Both the position numbers and the translations under genes were made by a program. 13,277 nucleotides of DNA from CAZTWC01 sp964617105 [NCBI: uncultured Myxococcia bacterium] (GTDB lineage: Bacteria > CAZTWC01). Positions 1 through 6,319 of this stretch are shown piece after piece; position 1 is the stretch's first letter, and every line of letters starts with the position of its first letter. The stretch spans positions 1-13,277 of the forward strand of contig CAZTWC010000082.1 of NCBI GenBank assembly GCA_964617105.1. The letters run 5' to 3'. Under the pieces are notes generated by a model. It did not search any database. It worked only from the letters and a program-made list of their open reading frames with translations, and was not told where the DNA came from.

Positions 1-205
1 CCATCAACATATCGGTGCCGCCAAAAATCTTCTCGATCCGGTCTAACTTCAGCCGTGAAGGGAAGGTTGGGGGCAACTGGCTTTTTACATCAGCATCGAT
101 AACCATCCGGGGCAGATAGGAGGCGAAAAAACCGGTAACCATAAAAAAGCAGGCAATTACCAACCAGGGAAACCTGGTTACAAATTTGGCTAATTTGTCA
201 ATCAT
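1..205 (-). CDS. RND/MMPL-family exporter, N-terminal part (runs off the left edge)
   Basis: The reverse strand from an ATG at 205 reads MIDKLAKFVTRFPWLVIACF and continues in frame to the window edge (68 codons visible). A short basic start is followed by a single hydrophobic segment (about residues 13-30) and then a periplasmic stretch with D-A-D-V-K-S-Q-L-P and later F-G-G-T-D. This order (helix 1, then the start of the first porter loop) is typical of RND-superfamily MMPL-type exporters of the inner membrane. It begins 12 bases after the stop of the lipid kinase at 218-1108, so the two are probably one operon. The substrate cannot be told. The family call is from recognition of the N-terminal pattern only, as the transport domain lies outside the window. 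Confidence 0.7.
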   Translation of the reverse strand, partial: MIDKLAKFVTRFPWLVIACFFMVTGFFASYLPRMVIDADVKSQLPPTFPSRLKLDRIEKIFGGTDMLM

Positions 206-217
206 AAAAAGGTTGAC

Positions 218-1108
218 CTATACGATCTTCACACTAATTATATTGTCCGCCTTCACTACCAAATAGTCCTTCTTTAATTTATGATAATCACCATCGGTAT
301 GATATTCATCAAATTCACCTTCGATTTTGATATTTTTTCCGGTGAAAACAACATCGTCTTTTGTCATTCGGTTAGATTTGAATAGATATCTAAGCAGAGA
401 GCAGATCACCAATTTCCAGGCTATCCAGCGACTACCACCTTTTACGCACCATACCTTATATTCATCAGTTGCAAGGTCTGCATCAGGGGCTAAAATTTGC
501 CCCCCCCCAAACAGGGAGGTGTTACAAACGGTGATATGGCAAAAAGTTCCCTTGAACTCACCATCAATAGTCACATTGATCTTTCTATTTGTGGCTGAGG
601 TGAACCAGACACTATAAAGATAGAAGAAGAAACCAAATAATCCCAGGCTGAGTATTCTCAGCGGGTTAAACAAACGGCTTTTAAATATAACTTCCAATTT
701 TTTATTGAACCATCTGGTGGTTTTAATAACCAGTTGTTCACAATACCCGACAGAAACTGCCACCACAAAAGTTTTCCCATTGGCCTTTCCAATACAAACT
801 TTTGAGTCTTTGAGCCCTTTTCTTTTAATCTCTCGATGAACCACATTAAAGGTGCCAGCCGGAACCAGATAAATCAAACCTTTATATTTAGTCATATGAT
901 ATAGGGTTCCATCTCCTCCTAAAAGCGCGATCCACTTGGGATTTGATTTAAGAACATTGTAATCTCTGGAGACCGAAAAAACGAAATCTTTATTATCTTC
1001 AATTTTATCCAGACATTTCTGTAGAATCCGGGCCATAATCCCTAAGGAGAAATTACCGGCTCTCGGGTTTACAATCATAGCCCCATCAATTTGGTGATCA
1101 TCATACAT
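218..1108 (-). CDS. Diacylglycerol kinase family lipid kinase (DAGK_cat)
   Basis: This 296-residue protein shows the diacylglycerol/sphingosine kinase catalytic fold: V-N-P-R-A-G near residues 13-18, the nucleotide loop G-G-D-G-T-L at 64-69, and P-A-G-T-F-N at 83-88 in place of the usual PxGTxN. The C-terminal half has the family's second domain with G-G-G-Q-I-L-A-P-D-A at 201-210. Family members phosphorylate a lipid hydroxyl using ATP at the inner face of the membrane; the exact lipid is unknown here. A hydrophobic stretch around 150-170 could help membrane contact. The ribosome site before the ATG at 1108 is weak (AAAGAG). The gene is followed closely by the RND exporter, which suggests joint work on an envelope lipid (inference). 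The three Gly codons at 500-508 form a run of nine G on the coding strand. Confidence 0.85.
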   Translation of the reverse strand: MYDDHQIDGAMIVNPRAGNFSLGIMARILQKCLDKIEDNKDFVFSVSRDYNVLKSNPKWIALLGGDGTLYHMTKYKGLIYLVPAGTFNVVHREIKRKGLKDSKVCIGKANGKTFVVAVSVGYCEQLVIKTTRWFNKKLEVIFKSRLFNPLRILSLGLFGFFFYLYSVWFTSATNRKINVTIDGEFKGTFCHITVCNTSLFGGGQILAPDADLATDEYKVWCVKGGSRWIAWKLVICSLLRYLFKSNRMTKDDVVFTGKNIKIEGEFDEYHTDGDYHKLKKDYLVVKADNIISVKIV

Positions 1109-1292
1109 AAAAATAAACTCTTTCTAAATTGTTTTTAGCCATTTTTTGGTGTTTAGGTGACTTTACAAAAAATTATCGCTAAAATCAACTGTGTAATCAA
1201 TATTGCCTGGCTAACGTCGCCACTCCCTTCATCGCAGCGGACTCCGAAGCGATAATTCCTTCAGCGATTATTTATTTTTCAAAGATCTGAAT
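1109..1292. other. Intergenic region with a distant perfect inverted repeat
   Basis: No gene is seen. The core (about 1205-1260) is visibly richer in GC than its surroundings. The 10-mer AATTATCGCT at 1171-1180 recurs as its exact reverse complement at 1248-1257. Read on the minus strand, the second arm runs into a T tract (AGCGATAATTTTTT). It could therefore be a large stem-loop, and perhaps a terminator, after the carbonic-anhydrase-like gene, though the 67-base loop makes this uncertain. Confidence 0.3.
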
Positions 1293-1823
1293 TTATAGAA
1301 CCCTTAAATCCTTAAAATAACTTTGAGCATAAACTTGATAATTTTTAGCATGTTCCTGGATCATTTTCATTTCTTCGTTAGTTACAGGGCGTTTTATTTT
1401 AGCAGGTGAACCAATAACCAACGTATTTGATGGAATTTTCATGCCAGGGGTAACTAATGCTCTGGCTCCAATTATAGAGTCAGAACCAACAACAGCGCCA
1501 TCCATGATCACGGCTCCCATGCCAACTAAACAATTGGATTCAATTTTACAACCATGCAAAATTGTTCCATGCCCCACAGTGACATAAGGGCCAATATAAA
1601 GCGGGTATTCATCATGGGTTACATGAAGAATAGACCCATCCTGGATATTGGTATTGCTTTCAATGACTATGTGATTTACATCGCCTCTTATGACAACATT
1701 ATACCAGATGCTGCTTTGCTCTCCTATGGTAACATCACCAATAATGGTAGCGTTATCAGCAATAAAGCAAGTGGGGTGAATCTTAGGCGATTGATTTTTA
1801 TATTGGTAAATCATTTTTTCCAT
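1293..1823 (-). CDS. Gamma-carbonic anhydrase-like left-handed beta-helix protein (YrdA/CaiE family)
   Basis: The protein is built of hexapeptide repeats (I-G-D-V-T-I-G, V-T-V-G-H-G, V-G-M-G-A-V and others) that form a left-handed beta-helix trimer, ending in an alpha-helical tail. Counting from the TTG at 1826, the metal ligands of the gamma-carbonic anhydrase family are present: His68 (I-L-H), His86 (G-H-G) and His91 (L-H-G-C). The conserved Arg47/Asp49 (I-R-G-D) and Gln62/Asp63 (N-I-Q-D-G) are there too. At about 176 residues the length is normal. Many close relatives bind zinc without proven carbonic anhydrase activity, so only the fold and the metal site are certain. TTG at 1826 and ATG at 1823 are both possible starts; neither has a well-placed ribosome site (an AGGAG lies 17 bases before the ATG), and ATG is preferred. 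The gene is probably monocistronic. Confidence 0.88.
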   Translation of the reverse strand: MEKMIYQYKNQSPKIHPTCFIADNATIIGDVTIGEQSSIWYNVVIRGDVNHIVIESNTNIQDGSILHVTHDEYPLYIGPYVTVGHGTILHGCKIESNCLVGMGAVIMDGAVVGSDSIIGARALVTPGMKIPSNTLVIGSPAKIKRPVTNEEMKMIQEHAKNYQVYAQSYFKDLRVL

Positions 1824-1826
1824 CAA

Positions 1827-1846
1827 TGCGGGATGCGCCGCTCCTA
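1827..1846. repeat. Short GC-rich REP-like hairpin in the leader of the carbonic-anhydrase-like gene
   Basis: On the minus strand the bases read AGGAGCGGCGCATCCCGC, with GCGG and CCGC able to pair around a six-base loop. The GC content is out of place next to the AT-rich flanks. It resembles the dispersed REP-type palindromes found in many Gram-negative genomes. Only one copy is in the window, so this is a suggestion. It lies where the ribosome would load. Confidence 0.25.
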
Positions 1847-1877
1847 TAAATCCGACTCAAAGTAAAAAGGAAGGGTT

Positions 1878-3683
1878 CTAATTCAAATCCTTACAGCAAC
1901 GAAATCCTTTAGCTGATGGTCCCCAATCCGCATCATAATCACAGCGGTGGAGTTGTTCCGAATTATAGCAGTTATAAGCTCCGCCCCTAAAATGCTCCTT
2001 ATTATCGCCATGATCAACTACCTCCCACACATTGCCATTCAAGTCATACACACCGTAATCGCTGGCGCAATTTGGGCTGTTGCCGGTAGGGTCCACATGG
2101 AAATTGGCTCCACACCCGCCAGAGGGATTTCCAGAAGATGATGCCTGGTGATAACAGTGAGGATATGGACAGGAGGTCACATTTTGGCAGGCTGATCCCT
2201 GATGACAATAACAGTATTTATCGATGCCATTGCATACCGCGGGGTCATATTTATCTCCATAGGAATAGTTGCTACTTTTTGAGCCCTGGCAAACTCCCAA
2301 CCACTCTTGGCTTTTACATAACCGCTTGCCTGCGGCAGCACAGGCCTTTTGGGCTATTGCCCTGGTTACTGGAAACCAGGGTATCACTCCCGGACGACTA
2401 TATGCTCCGGAAGTATCATTGCCTATATGGTTTTCAGTGGCATCGGAACGCGAGGCCTCATACAGATCGATACAAAAATTATTCACCAAAGCCATATCTG
2501 GGGGACATTTAACATTACTGTCAGTGGTTATTGAATCGGTCAACCCATCTTCAACCAAATCATCCAGCAATCCGGAATCTGAATCCAGGGTTGTATCCCC
2601 GGTTCCACCGTCATTAGTTGTGCCACCATCTTCAACCAAATCATCCGACAATCCGGAATCTGAATCCAGGGAGGTGTCACCAGGGCCGCCGTCACTGCCA
2701 GTGTTTTCATCTTCAGTTATACCGCCCTCATCAAAAGAACTCTCCTCTTCTGCTGCATAATCAACCACCACCCCTCCATCTACAAACTGATCTTGCGAAG
2801 AATCATCATTGTTACCGACATCGCCGATACCAGCATCATTGTCTATATATTCACTATCCCTCTCTCTTTGCGGAGTTGCACAGCACCTAAACCCCAGAGC
2901 AGCCGGAGTCCAATTTCCGGGAATATAGTCGCATTTATGCAACTTGGCTGAATCTGAACAATTAAATGCCCCTCCCCTAACGGTTTTGCCACTGCCTTTT
3001 TGGGTGTGTTCCCATACATTACCGTTTAAGTCATATACTCCCCAGCCGTTATGACAATCGGGAAAGGAACCGGTAGGGGCCAGGTGAAAAATTTCTGGCG
3101 CTTCAAAAGCATCGATACCATTGCAGGTTTTGGGTTCATATTGATCGCCATAGGCATATTCGGTTTTATCTTTTCCCTTGCAGGCAGTTTGCCATTCCAC
3201 TGAAGTGCAAAGCCTTTTTCCTGCGGCATTACAAGCGATTTCAGCTTCCTGATTTGATTTTATCTGCCAGGGGAACACCCCTTTTTGAGATAATGCTTTT
3301 GAGTTATCACTTCCGCTACTATTTTTGGTTGAATCCTGGCGGGATGCCTCGTATATATCGATACAAAAGGTGTTTAAAATAAGCACCATTTCAGCGGGAC
3401 ATTCCAGGGGCAGGGGCGGCTCACCATCAGAATTACCGGAATTACCATCCCCAGAGCCAGCATCGCTGCCAGAGATTTCACATCTATGTTCCTGACAAAT
3501 AAAGCCAGGGCCACATTCACTGTCTTCCTGACACTGAAATTCACAGGAGCCATATTGGTTACAAATTTTGGGTGACGAGCAATCATCATTATCATAACAA
3601 TGCTGCTCCACCATACAACCCATGCTAATAAAAACCAGGAACACCCCAATAAAGTGTGTGCAGATTTTGGAAGAAAAAACCAC
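1878..3683 (-). CDS. Lipoprotein with two FGE-sulfatase (SUMF1-type) domains and an acidic repeat linker
   Basis: The 601-residue product starts with an export signal and a lipobox-like F-I-S-M-G-C with the lipid Cys at 23. Residues 28-69 are a cysteine-rich region (C-Y-D-N-D-D-C, C-Q-E-D-S-E-C) like those of myxobacterial surface proteins. Residues about 94-268 and 392-598 are two copies of the formylglycine-generating-enzyme fold; each has the G-V-Y-D-L-N-G-N-V-W-E signature, R-G-G-A-[FY]-N-C and G-F-R-C-C. Between them lies an Asp/Gly/Ser-rich linker (about 275-390) with a 27-residue repeat. The catalytic enzyme has two cysteines four residues apart; here the spacing is Cys-x8-Cys in both domains, so catalysis is doubtful and a binding or structural role is likelier. 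The GTG start at 3683 has AAGGA five bases upstream. Probably an outer-membrane or surface protein; substrate unknown. Confidence 0.85.
   Translation of the reverse strand: MVFSSKICTHFIGVFLVFISMGCMVEQHCYDNDDCSSPKICNQYGSCEFQCQEDSECGPGFICQEHRCEISGSDAGSGDGNSGNSDGEPPLPLECPAEMVLILNTFCIDIYEASRQDSTKNSSGSDNSKALSQKGVFPWQIKSNQEAEIACNAAGKRLCTSVEWQTACKGKDKTEYAYGDQYEPKTCNGIDAFEAPEIFHLAPTGSFPDCHNGWGVYDLNGNVWEHTQKGSGKTVRGGAFNCSDSAKLHKCDYIPGNWTPAALGFRCCATPQRERDSEYIDNDAGIGDVGNNDDSSQDQFVDGGVVVDYAAEEESSFDEGGITEDENTGSDGGPGDTSLDSDSGLSDDLVEDGGTTNDGGTGDTTLDSDSGLLDDLVEDGLTDSITTDSNVKCPPDMALVNNFCIDLYEASRSDATENHIGNDTSGAYSRPGVIPWFPVTRAIAQKACAAAGKRLCKSQEWLGVCQGSKSSNYSYGDKYDPAVCNGIDKYCYCHQGSACQNVTSCPYPHCYHQASSSGNPSGGCGANFHVDPTGNSPNCASDYGVYDLNGNVWEVVDHGDNKEHFRGGAYNCYNSEQLHRCDYDADWGPSAKGFRCCKDLN
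2546..2671. repeat. 81-bp (27-codon) near-tandem repeat in the linker of the FGE-domain lipoprotein
   Basis: A block of about 45 bases beginning CATCTTCAACCAAATCATCC occurs at 2546-2590 and again at 2627-2671, with two changed bases. The 81-base period keeps frame and gives two copies of a unit containing L-D-S-D-S-G-L-x-D-D-L-V-E-D-G. Near identity at the DNA level points to recent duplication, so copy number may vary between strains. Confidence 0.85.
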
Positions 3684-4002
3684 CTGTTTCCTTAACTTTA
3701 AGTAAACTTATTTCAATTGAAGATAATAACAAAATAAAATTTTACCAGGATTCTATGATTTTTTAAAGTGATTTCTCTTAGCGAAGATTTCGCATTTTCC
3801 GCCATATTCCAGAGGTGCAGAGGATTTTAAAAAACTCACTGATCAAATAATTAAAATGGTTGACAGAAAAAAAGCGTAGATGCAAAAATAACGAGACTGG
3901 GAAAAATTTCACTCACCGGGAAAGTGGTTAAGGTGAGGGGATAGTAATTTATGTTGCCGATTCTGGATGTAGTTTTTGAGGGTGTAAAATAATTTACTTC
4001 CC
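3684..4002. other. Intergenic region, no gene seen
   Basis: These 319 bases hold no convincing reading frame. Two small inverted repeats are present: GCGAA/TTCGC at 3781-3793, and CTCACC/GGTGAG at 3912-3937 (listed separately as a possible terminator). A TTGACA at 3860-3865 on the plus strand has only a poor -10 match downstream and no gene to serve. Confidence 0.5.
3900..3937 (-). terminator. Possible rho-independent terminator of the small membrane protein gene
   Basis: On the minus strand CTCACC (3937-3932) pairs with GGTGAG (3917-3912) around a 14-base loop, followed by TGAAATTTTT. It lies about 65 bases after the stop of the gene at 4003-4347. The stem is short, so confidence is low. 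Confidence 0.35.
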
Positions 4003-4347
4003 TTAAGTGTTATCTTTTTTCTTACCAATACGATAAGCGTCTACTATCCCAAAAAGCCAACAAAAAATGATCAACAAAAACAAAAGATTGTATGTCAAAC
4101 TGTCAGAAGGTGTGGATACCTTTTGGGCTATGTTTAAAATAGTAACCAAATCTAATGCTCCACCTTCTGACTCAATCTTTTCAATGATGGTAAATGCTTG
4201 TTGCACTGCTTTTACTATAATTATTACCAGACTAACAATAACCGTAAGCATTAAAGCAATACCGCGCCTATAATTTTTCAGAACAATTTGACCTAAACCT
4301 GGAAATACCAGGCCTGATAAACATGCCCCTTTTAATGAACTCTTCAT
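4003..4347 (-). CDS. Small TM2-like inner-membrane protein
   Basis: This 114-residue protein has an N-terminal G-L-V-F-P-G-L-G-Q-I motif running into a hydrophobic helix (about residues 28-47), a polar middle (about 48-80), and a second helix (about 86-102) ending in G-I-V-D-A-Y-R-I-G-K-K-K. A PGxGQ-type start, two helices, and a D-A-Y-R-x-G exit are the layout of small TM2/DUF5683-like membrane proteins, whose function is not known. The ATG at 4347 has an AGAGGT about 12 bases upstream, slightly far. It stands alone between longer spacers, so it is probably its own transcription unit. Confidence 0.7.
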   Translation of the reverse strand: MKSSLKGACLSGLVFPGLGQIVLKNYRRGIALMLTVIVSLVIIIVKAVQQAFTIIEKIESEGGALDLVTILNIAQKVSTPSDSLTYNLLFLLIIFCWLFGIVDAYRIGKKKDNT

Positions 4348-4505
4348 TATACTGATTGACCTCTACCTTATATTTATAACCAAGTTACCGCCGGGGACGC
4401 AGAAAAACCAGGTAATCCTCATTCAAAGTTTCCAGCATCTCTATATACCGGGTTTATGCAGTGAAAAAGCAGGACTACTGTGCCAGATATCAACAAAGAT
4501 TCCAG

Positions 4506-5639
4506 TCAGCCAAACCGGGCCAGGTCGATATTTTCGAACCAATGAACAGCGTTCAGTAGTTTAATGCCAGAGGCAAACTCTTTTTCTTTATGGATATCTT
4601 TTACCAGTTGAATTTTGGCAATATCGGGCAAATATCGAATAAAAGCATGGAAATTTTTAGATACTTTATTATTAGCCCACTTGATCTCCAGCATCAATAC
4701 GGGCTGATTATTAATAACTACTAAAAAATCTATCTCTTTGCCGTCCTTGTTACGAAGATAGTGGAGAGAAGTATCAAAGCCCAGGGTATCTTCAAGAAAG
4801 TGTAACTCCTTTTTAAGCGCGCAGGCGGCCAAATTTTCAAGTTTTACGCCATTATCACCAACTACTCTGGCATTATCATAAAAGTAATATTTTGGTGATT
4901 TTAAAAGTGAGCGGGCAATATTTTTATGGTAGGGAGTAATGGAAAAAATCAAATACATGTTTTCTAAAAGAGTTAACCACCTTTTAATTGTTTTGGCATC
5001 TTTTTGCAAATCTTCGGCCAAAGAGAGATAGGAAATTGGTGATCCCACCCGGTGTTTCAAAAGTTCTATCAGGGTTTCTATTGACTGGATCTGGTGGACA
5101 TTTTCCAGGTCCAGCAAATCTTGACGCAAAATTATATCCAGGTGAGATTTTTTCCAACGATGATAAAAAGTATTATCATTCTTGAGAAATGGTTCAGGAA
5201 AGCCGCTTAAGGTAATCAGACGATTAAAGGTATCTTCGGGATCAAATTTACCTTTTAACTCTTTCAGGTCAAAAGGATGCAGACGATACTGAAAAAAACG
5301 GCCCGCCAGGGAATCACCCATTTTCCGGTAAATGTTTAATTTGGCGCTACCGGTTACAAGTAATCCGGCCGGGTAATTTTTGGTATCATATATCCCTTTT
5401 AGCCACGATTTCCATTGCGGCATTTTGTGCAGTTCATCAAAGATAATTAATTCCCGATCTTTTAACCAACTCTTCTCTTTCAGAGATAATCGGTCCTCAG
5501 CCAGATCGTAGTTATAGTATTGGTAGTTGTCGCTTATCATCTCTGACAAAAATGTTTTACCCACTTGCCTGGGGCCAGATAAGAGGATTATTTTGTCAGG
5601 TATATCTTTTTTGATAAAATTTTGAAGTGTTCTTTTCAT
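4506..5639 (-). CDS. AAA_14 / DUF4143 P-loop ATPase
   Basis: The start is placed at the ATG at 5639, the eighth codon of a frame that is open from 5660 (numbering below uses the longer frame). Walker A is G-P-R-Q-V-G-K-T (29-36), Walker B is L-I-I-F-D-E (71-76), and L-L-V-T-G-S-A-K (100-107) is the usual sensor strand. A G-D-S-L-A-G-R motif (115-121) follows. The C-terminal half is the DUF4143 region, ending in a PD-(D/E)xK-like set E309-x-D311 ... E325-I-K327. Such ATPases are common, often horizontally moved, and of unknown role; links to toxin-antitoxin or defence functions have been suggested. The shorter start is preferred because family members usually begin M-x-R-x-L a short way before Walker A, and because a promoter overlaps the extra codons. 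It ends in TGA. Confidence 0.85.
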   Translation of the reverse strand: MKRTLQNFIKKDIPDKIILLSGPRQVGKTFLSEMISDNYQYYNYDLAEDRLSLKEKSWLKDRELIIFDELHKMPQWKSWLKGIYDTKNYPAGLLVTGSAKLNIYRKMGDSLAGRFFQYRLHPFDLKELKGKFDPEDTFNRLITLSGFPEPFLKNDNTFYHRWKKSHLDIILRQDLLDLENVHQIQSIETLIELLKHRVGSPISYLSLAEDLQKDAKTIKRWLTLLENMYLIFSITPYHKNIARSLLKSPKYYFYDNARVVGDNGVKLENLAACALKKELHFLEDTLGFDTSLHYLRNKDGKEIDFLVVINNQPVLMLEIKWANNKVSKNFHAFIRYLPDIAKIQLVKDIHKEKEFASGIKLLNAVHWFENIDLARFG

Positions 5640-5646
5640 ATTGACT

Positions 5647-5674
5647 ATTATAGCGTCCATTCCGGATTAGTCAA
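5647..5674 (-). promoter_or_regulatory. Sigma-70-type promoter giving a near-leaderless mRNA for the DUF4143 ATPase
   Basis: On the minus strand TTGACT (5674-5669), a 16-base spacer, and a perfect TATAAT (5652-5647) are followed by the ATG at 5639. Transcription would begin about 5639-5641, zero to two bases before that ATG. The longer frame's ATG (5660) would lie upstream of the transcript. Confidence 0.65.
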
Positions 5675-5807
5675 GACTTTTGCGGATCATACTCCCGATA
5701 AGTCGGGTTGGTTCTAGCCCTTCACCTCTTCACAAACCTCACATTTATCGCCCACAAAGATTAAAATATTGGTCTTAAAGTTTTTCAGGAGCGCTCCAGC
5801 ATCTGGT

Positions 5808-5834
5808 TGTGCTAACTGAAAATTGACCACCCCC
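5808..5834. mobile_element. Possible IS21-type end remnant
   Basis: The bases TGTGCTAACTGAAAATTGAC followed by CACCCCC resemble sequences I recall at ends and subterminal repeats of IS21-family elements. No transposase is nearby and no second copy is in the window, so this rests on memory of a motif only. It sits between a decayed gene and an ATPase, a likely place for old insertions. Confidence 0.3.
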
Positions 5835-5842
5835 GAGCAAAC

Positions 5843-5861
5843 TTACCCTATAGATTGCTCA
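5843..5861 (-). repeat. Left arm of a 19-bp perfect inverted repeat (partner at 12881-12899)
   Basis: The plus strand reads TTACCCTATAGATTGCTCA, the exact reverse complement of 12881-12899. Bases on either side no longer match. On the minus strand it lies just past the stop of the phnD-like remnant and could code E-Q-S-I-G-stop in a neighbouring frame. Confidence 0.85.
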
Positions 5862-5882
5862 AGGATAGATGTGCCAAAACTG

Positions 5883-6101
5883 TCAACGCTGAAATGCAGG
5901 TTTGTGTAGGGCCACAAAAGAGGGCATCACTTTTGTTGATGTTTTTTGAATAACTTTGGTTTTTGCTGCAAATTCAGAGCCGTTTCGGTTAAGTTTTTCC
6001 CAGATAAGACTATCCACAGCTGCCCCGTCTATCTTCTTTTGAGCCACATCTTCAATAGATTTTTTATATGAGTAATTGTTTGAAAAATTGCTAAAAAAGG
6101 T
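5883..6101 (-). pseudogene. Remnant of a PhnD-type phosphonate/phosphate ABC transporter binding protein
   Basis: An open stretch of 72 codons on the minus strand, bounded upstream by an in-frame TAG at 6102-6104, contains Y-S-Y-K-K-S-I-E-D-V-A-Q-K-K-I-D-G-A-A-V followed by D-S-L-I-W-E, then T-K-V-I. This is the late part of the PhnD-like periplasmic binding domain (family motif: DGAAVDS near the second lobe hinge). There is no start, no signal peptide, and no N-terminal two thirds. A frame change near the TGA at 5883 would add S-V-D-S-F-G-T-S-I-L-E-Q-S-I-G, which may be the original end. The gene is therefore a 3' fragment of a lost transporter gene; its ABC partners are not in the window. 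Confidence 0.7.
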
Positions 6102-6240
6102 CTAAAGAAAAGCCATTATACGGAAAGAACTCTTTAACAGCAATAGCATTTTTGATCCTGCTATAATTTTGAGGACACCCAATTAAGGTGGGAAATTATG
6201 GTAGAATGTGAATAATGTTTTATGATATATTAGGGGGCGG

Positions 6241-6246
6241 GGAGGT
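6241..6246 (+). promoter_or_regulatory. Strong Shine-Dalgarno site of the 17-codon reading frame
   Basis: GGAGGT inside a G-rich block (GGGGGCGGGGAGGT) lies eight bases before the ATG at 6254. It is the strongest ribosome site in the region and serves the short frame; the radical SAM gene has only a poorly spaced GGAG of its own. Confidence 0.7.
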
Positions 6247-6253
6247 AAGAAAC

Positions 6254-6307
6254 ATGGATGAGAAAATTTGGCCACATCAAAGCCGATTAAGAAAAGAAGA
6301 AACCTGA
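6254..6307 (+). CDS. 17-residue peptide frame directly ahead of, and in frame with, the radical SAM gene
   Basis: The frame encodes MDEKIWPHQSRLRKEET and ends with TGA at 6305-6307. It has an excellent ribosome site, far better than that of the following gene. The TGA is in the same frame as the radical SAM enzyme: after it come AGA, the TTG at 6311 and, two codons later, the ATG at 6320. Three readings are possible. It may be a tiny precursor or leader peptide whose translation is coupled to the enzyme. It may be the original N-terminus of the enzyme, cut off by a nonsense change. Least likely, the UGA is recoded. No selenocysteine-type hairpin is evident after it, and UGA is a normal stop in neighbours. 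The peptide resembles no precursor family I know. Confidence 0.5.
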   Translation: MDEKIWPHQSRLRKEET

Positions 6308-6319
6308 AGATTGGAGCCA

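Larger units (their letters stand above)
5661..6253. other. Non-coding patchwork between the ATPase and the radical SAM cassette
   Basis: This stretch holds, from the left, the ATPase promoter, a small hairpin CCCGA/TCGGG at 5694-5707, a 42-codon open stretch on the minus strand ending at about 5715 that I do not recognise, an IS-end-like sequence at 5808-5834, one arm of a 19-bp inverted repeat (5843-5861), a phnD-like gene remnant (5883-6101), and then about 140 bases with no recognised content before the strong ribosome site at 6241. No convincing promoter for the radical SAM cassette was found, though a TATAAT occurs at 6162-6167 without a -35 partner. Confidence 0.5.

Noticed and set aside
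1190-1260. Integron attC-like site (GGCTAAC / GTTAGCC)
   Set aside because: The core heptamers do not fit RYYYAAC/GTTRRRY and no second half-site is correctly placed.
2138-2890. Several plus-strand open frames across the FGE-domain lipoprotein gene
   Set aside because: They lie opposite a gene with clear domains, have no ribosome sites and encode low-complexity sequence mirroring the repeat linker.
3860-3890. Plus-strand promoter with perfect TTGACA
   Set aside because: The -10 match is poor and no plus-strand gene or clear RNA follows.
4387-4455. Short minus-strand stretch reading M-L-E-T-L-N-E-D-Y-L-V-F-L-R-P-R-R then stop
   Set aside because: It looks protein-like but has about 20 codons, no ribosome site and no recognised relative; possibly the tail of a lost gene, too weak to list.
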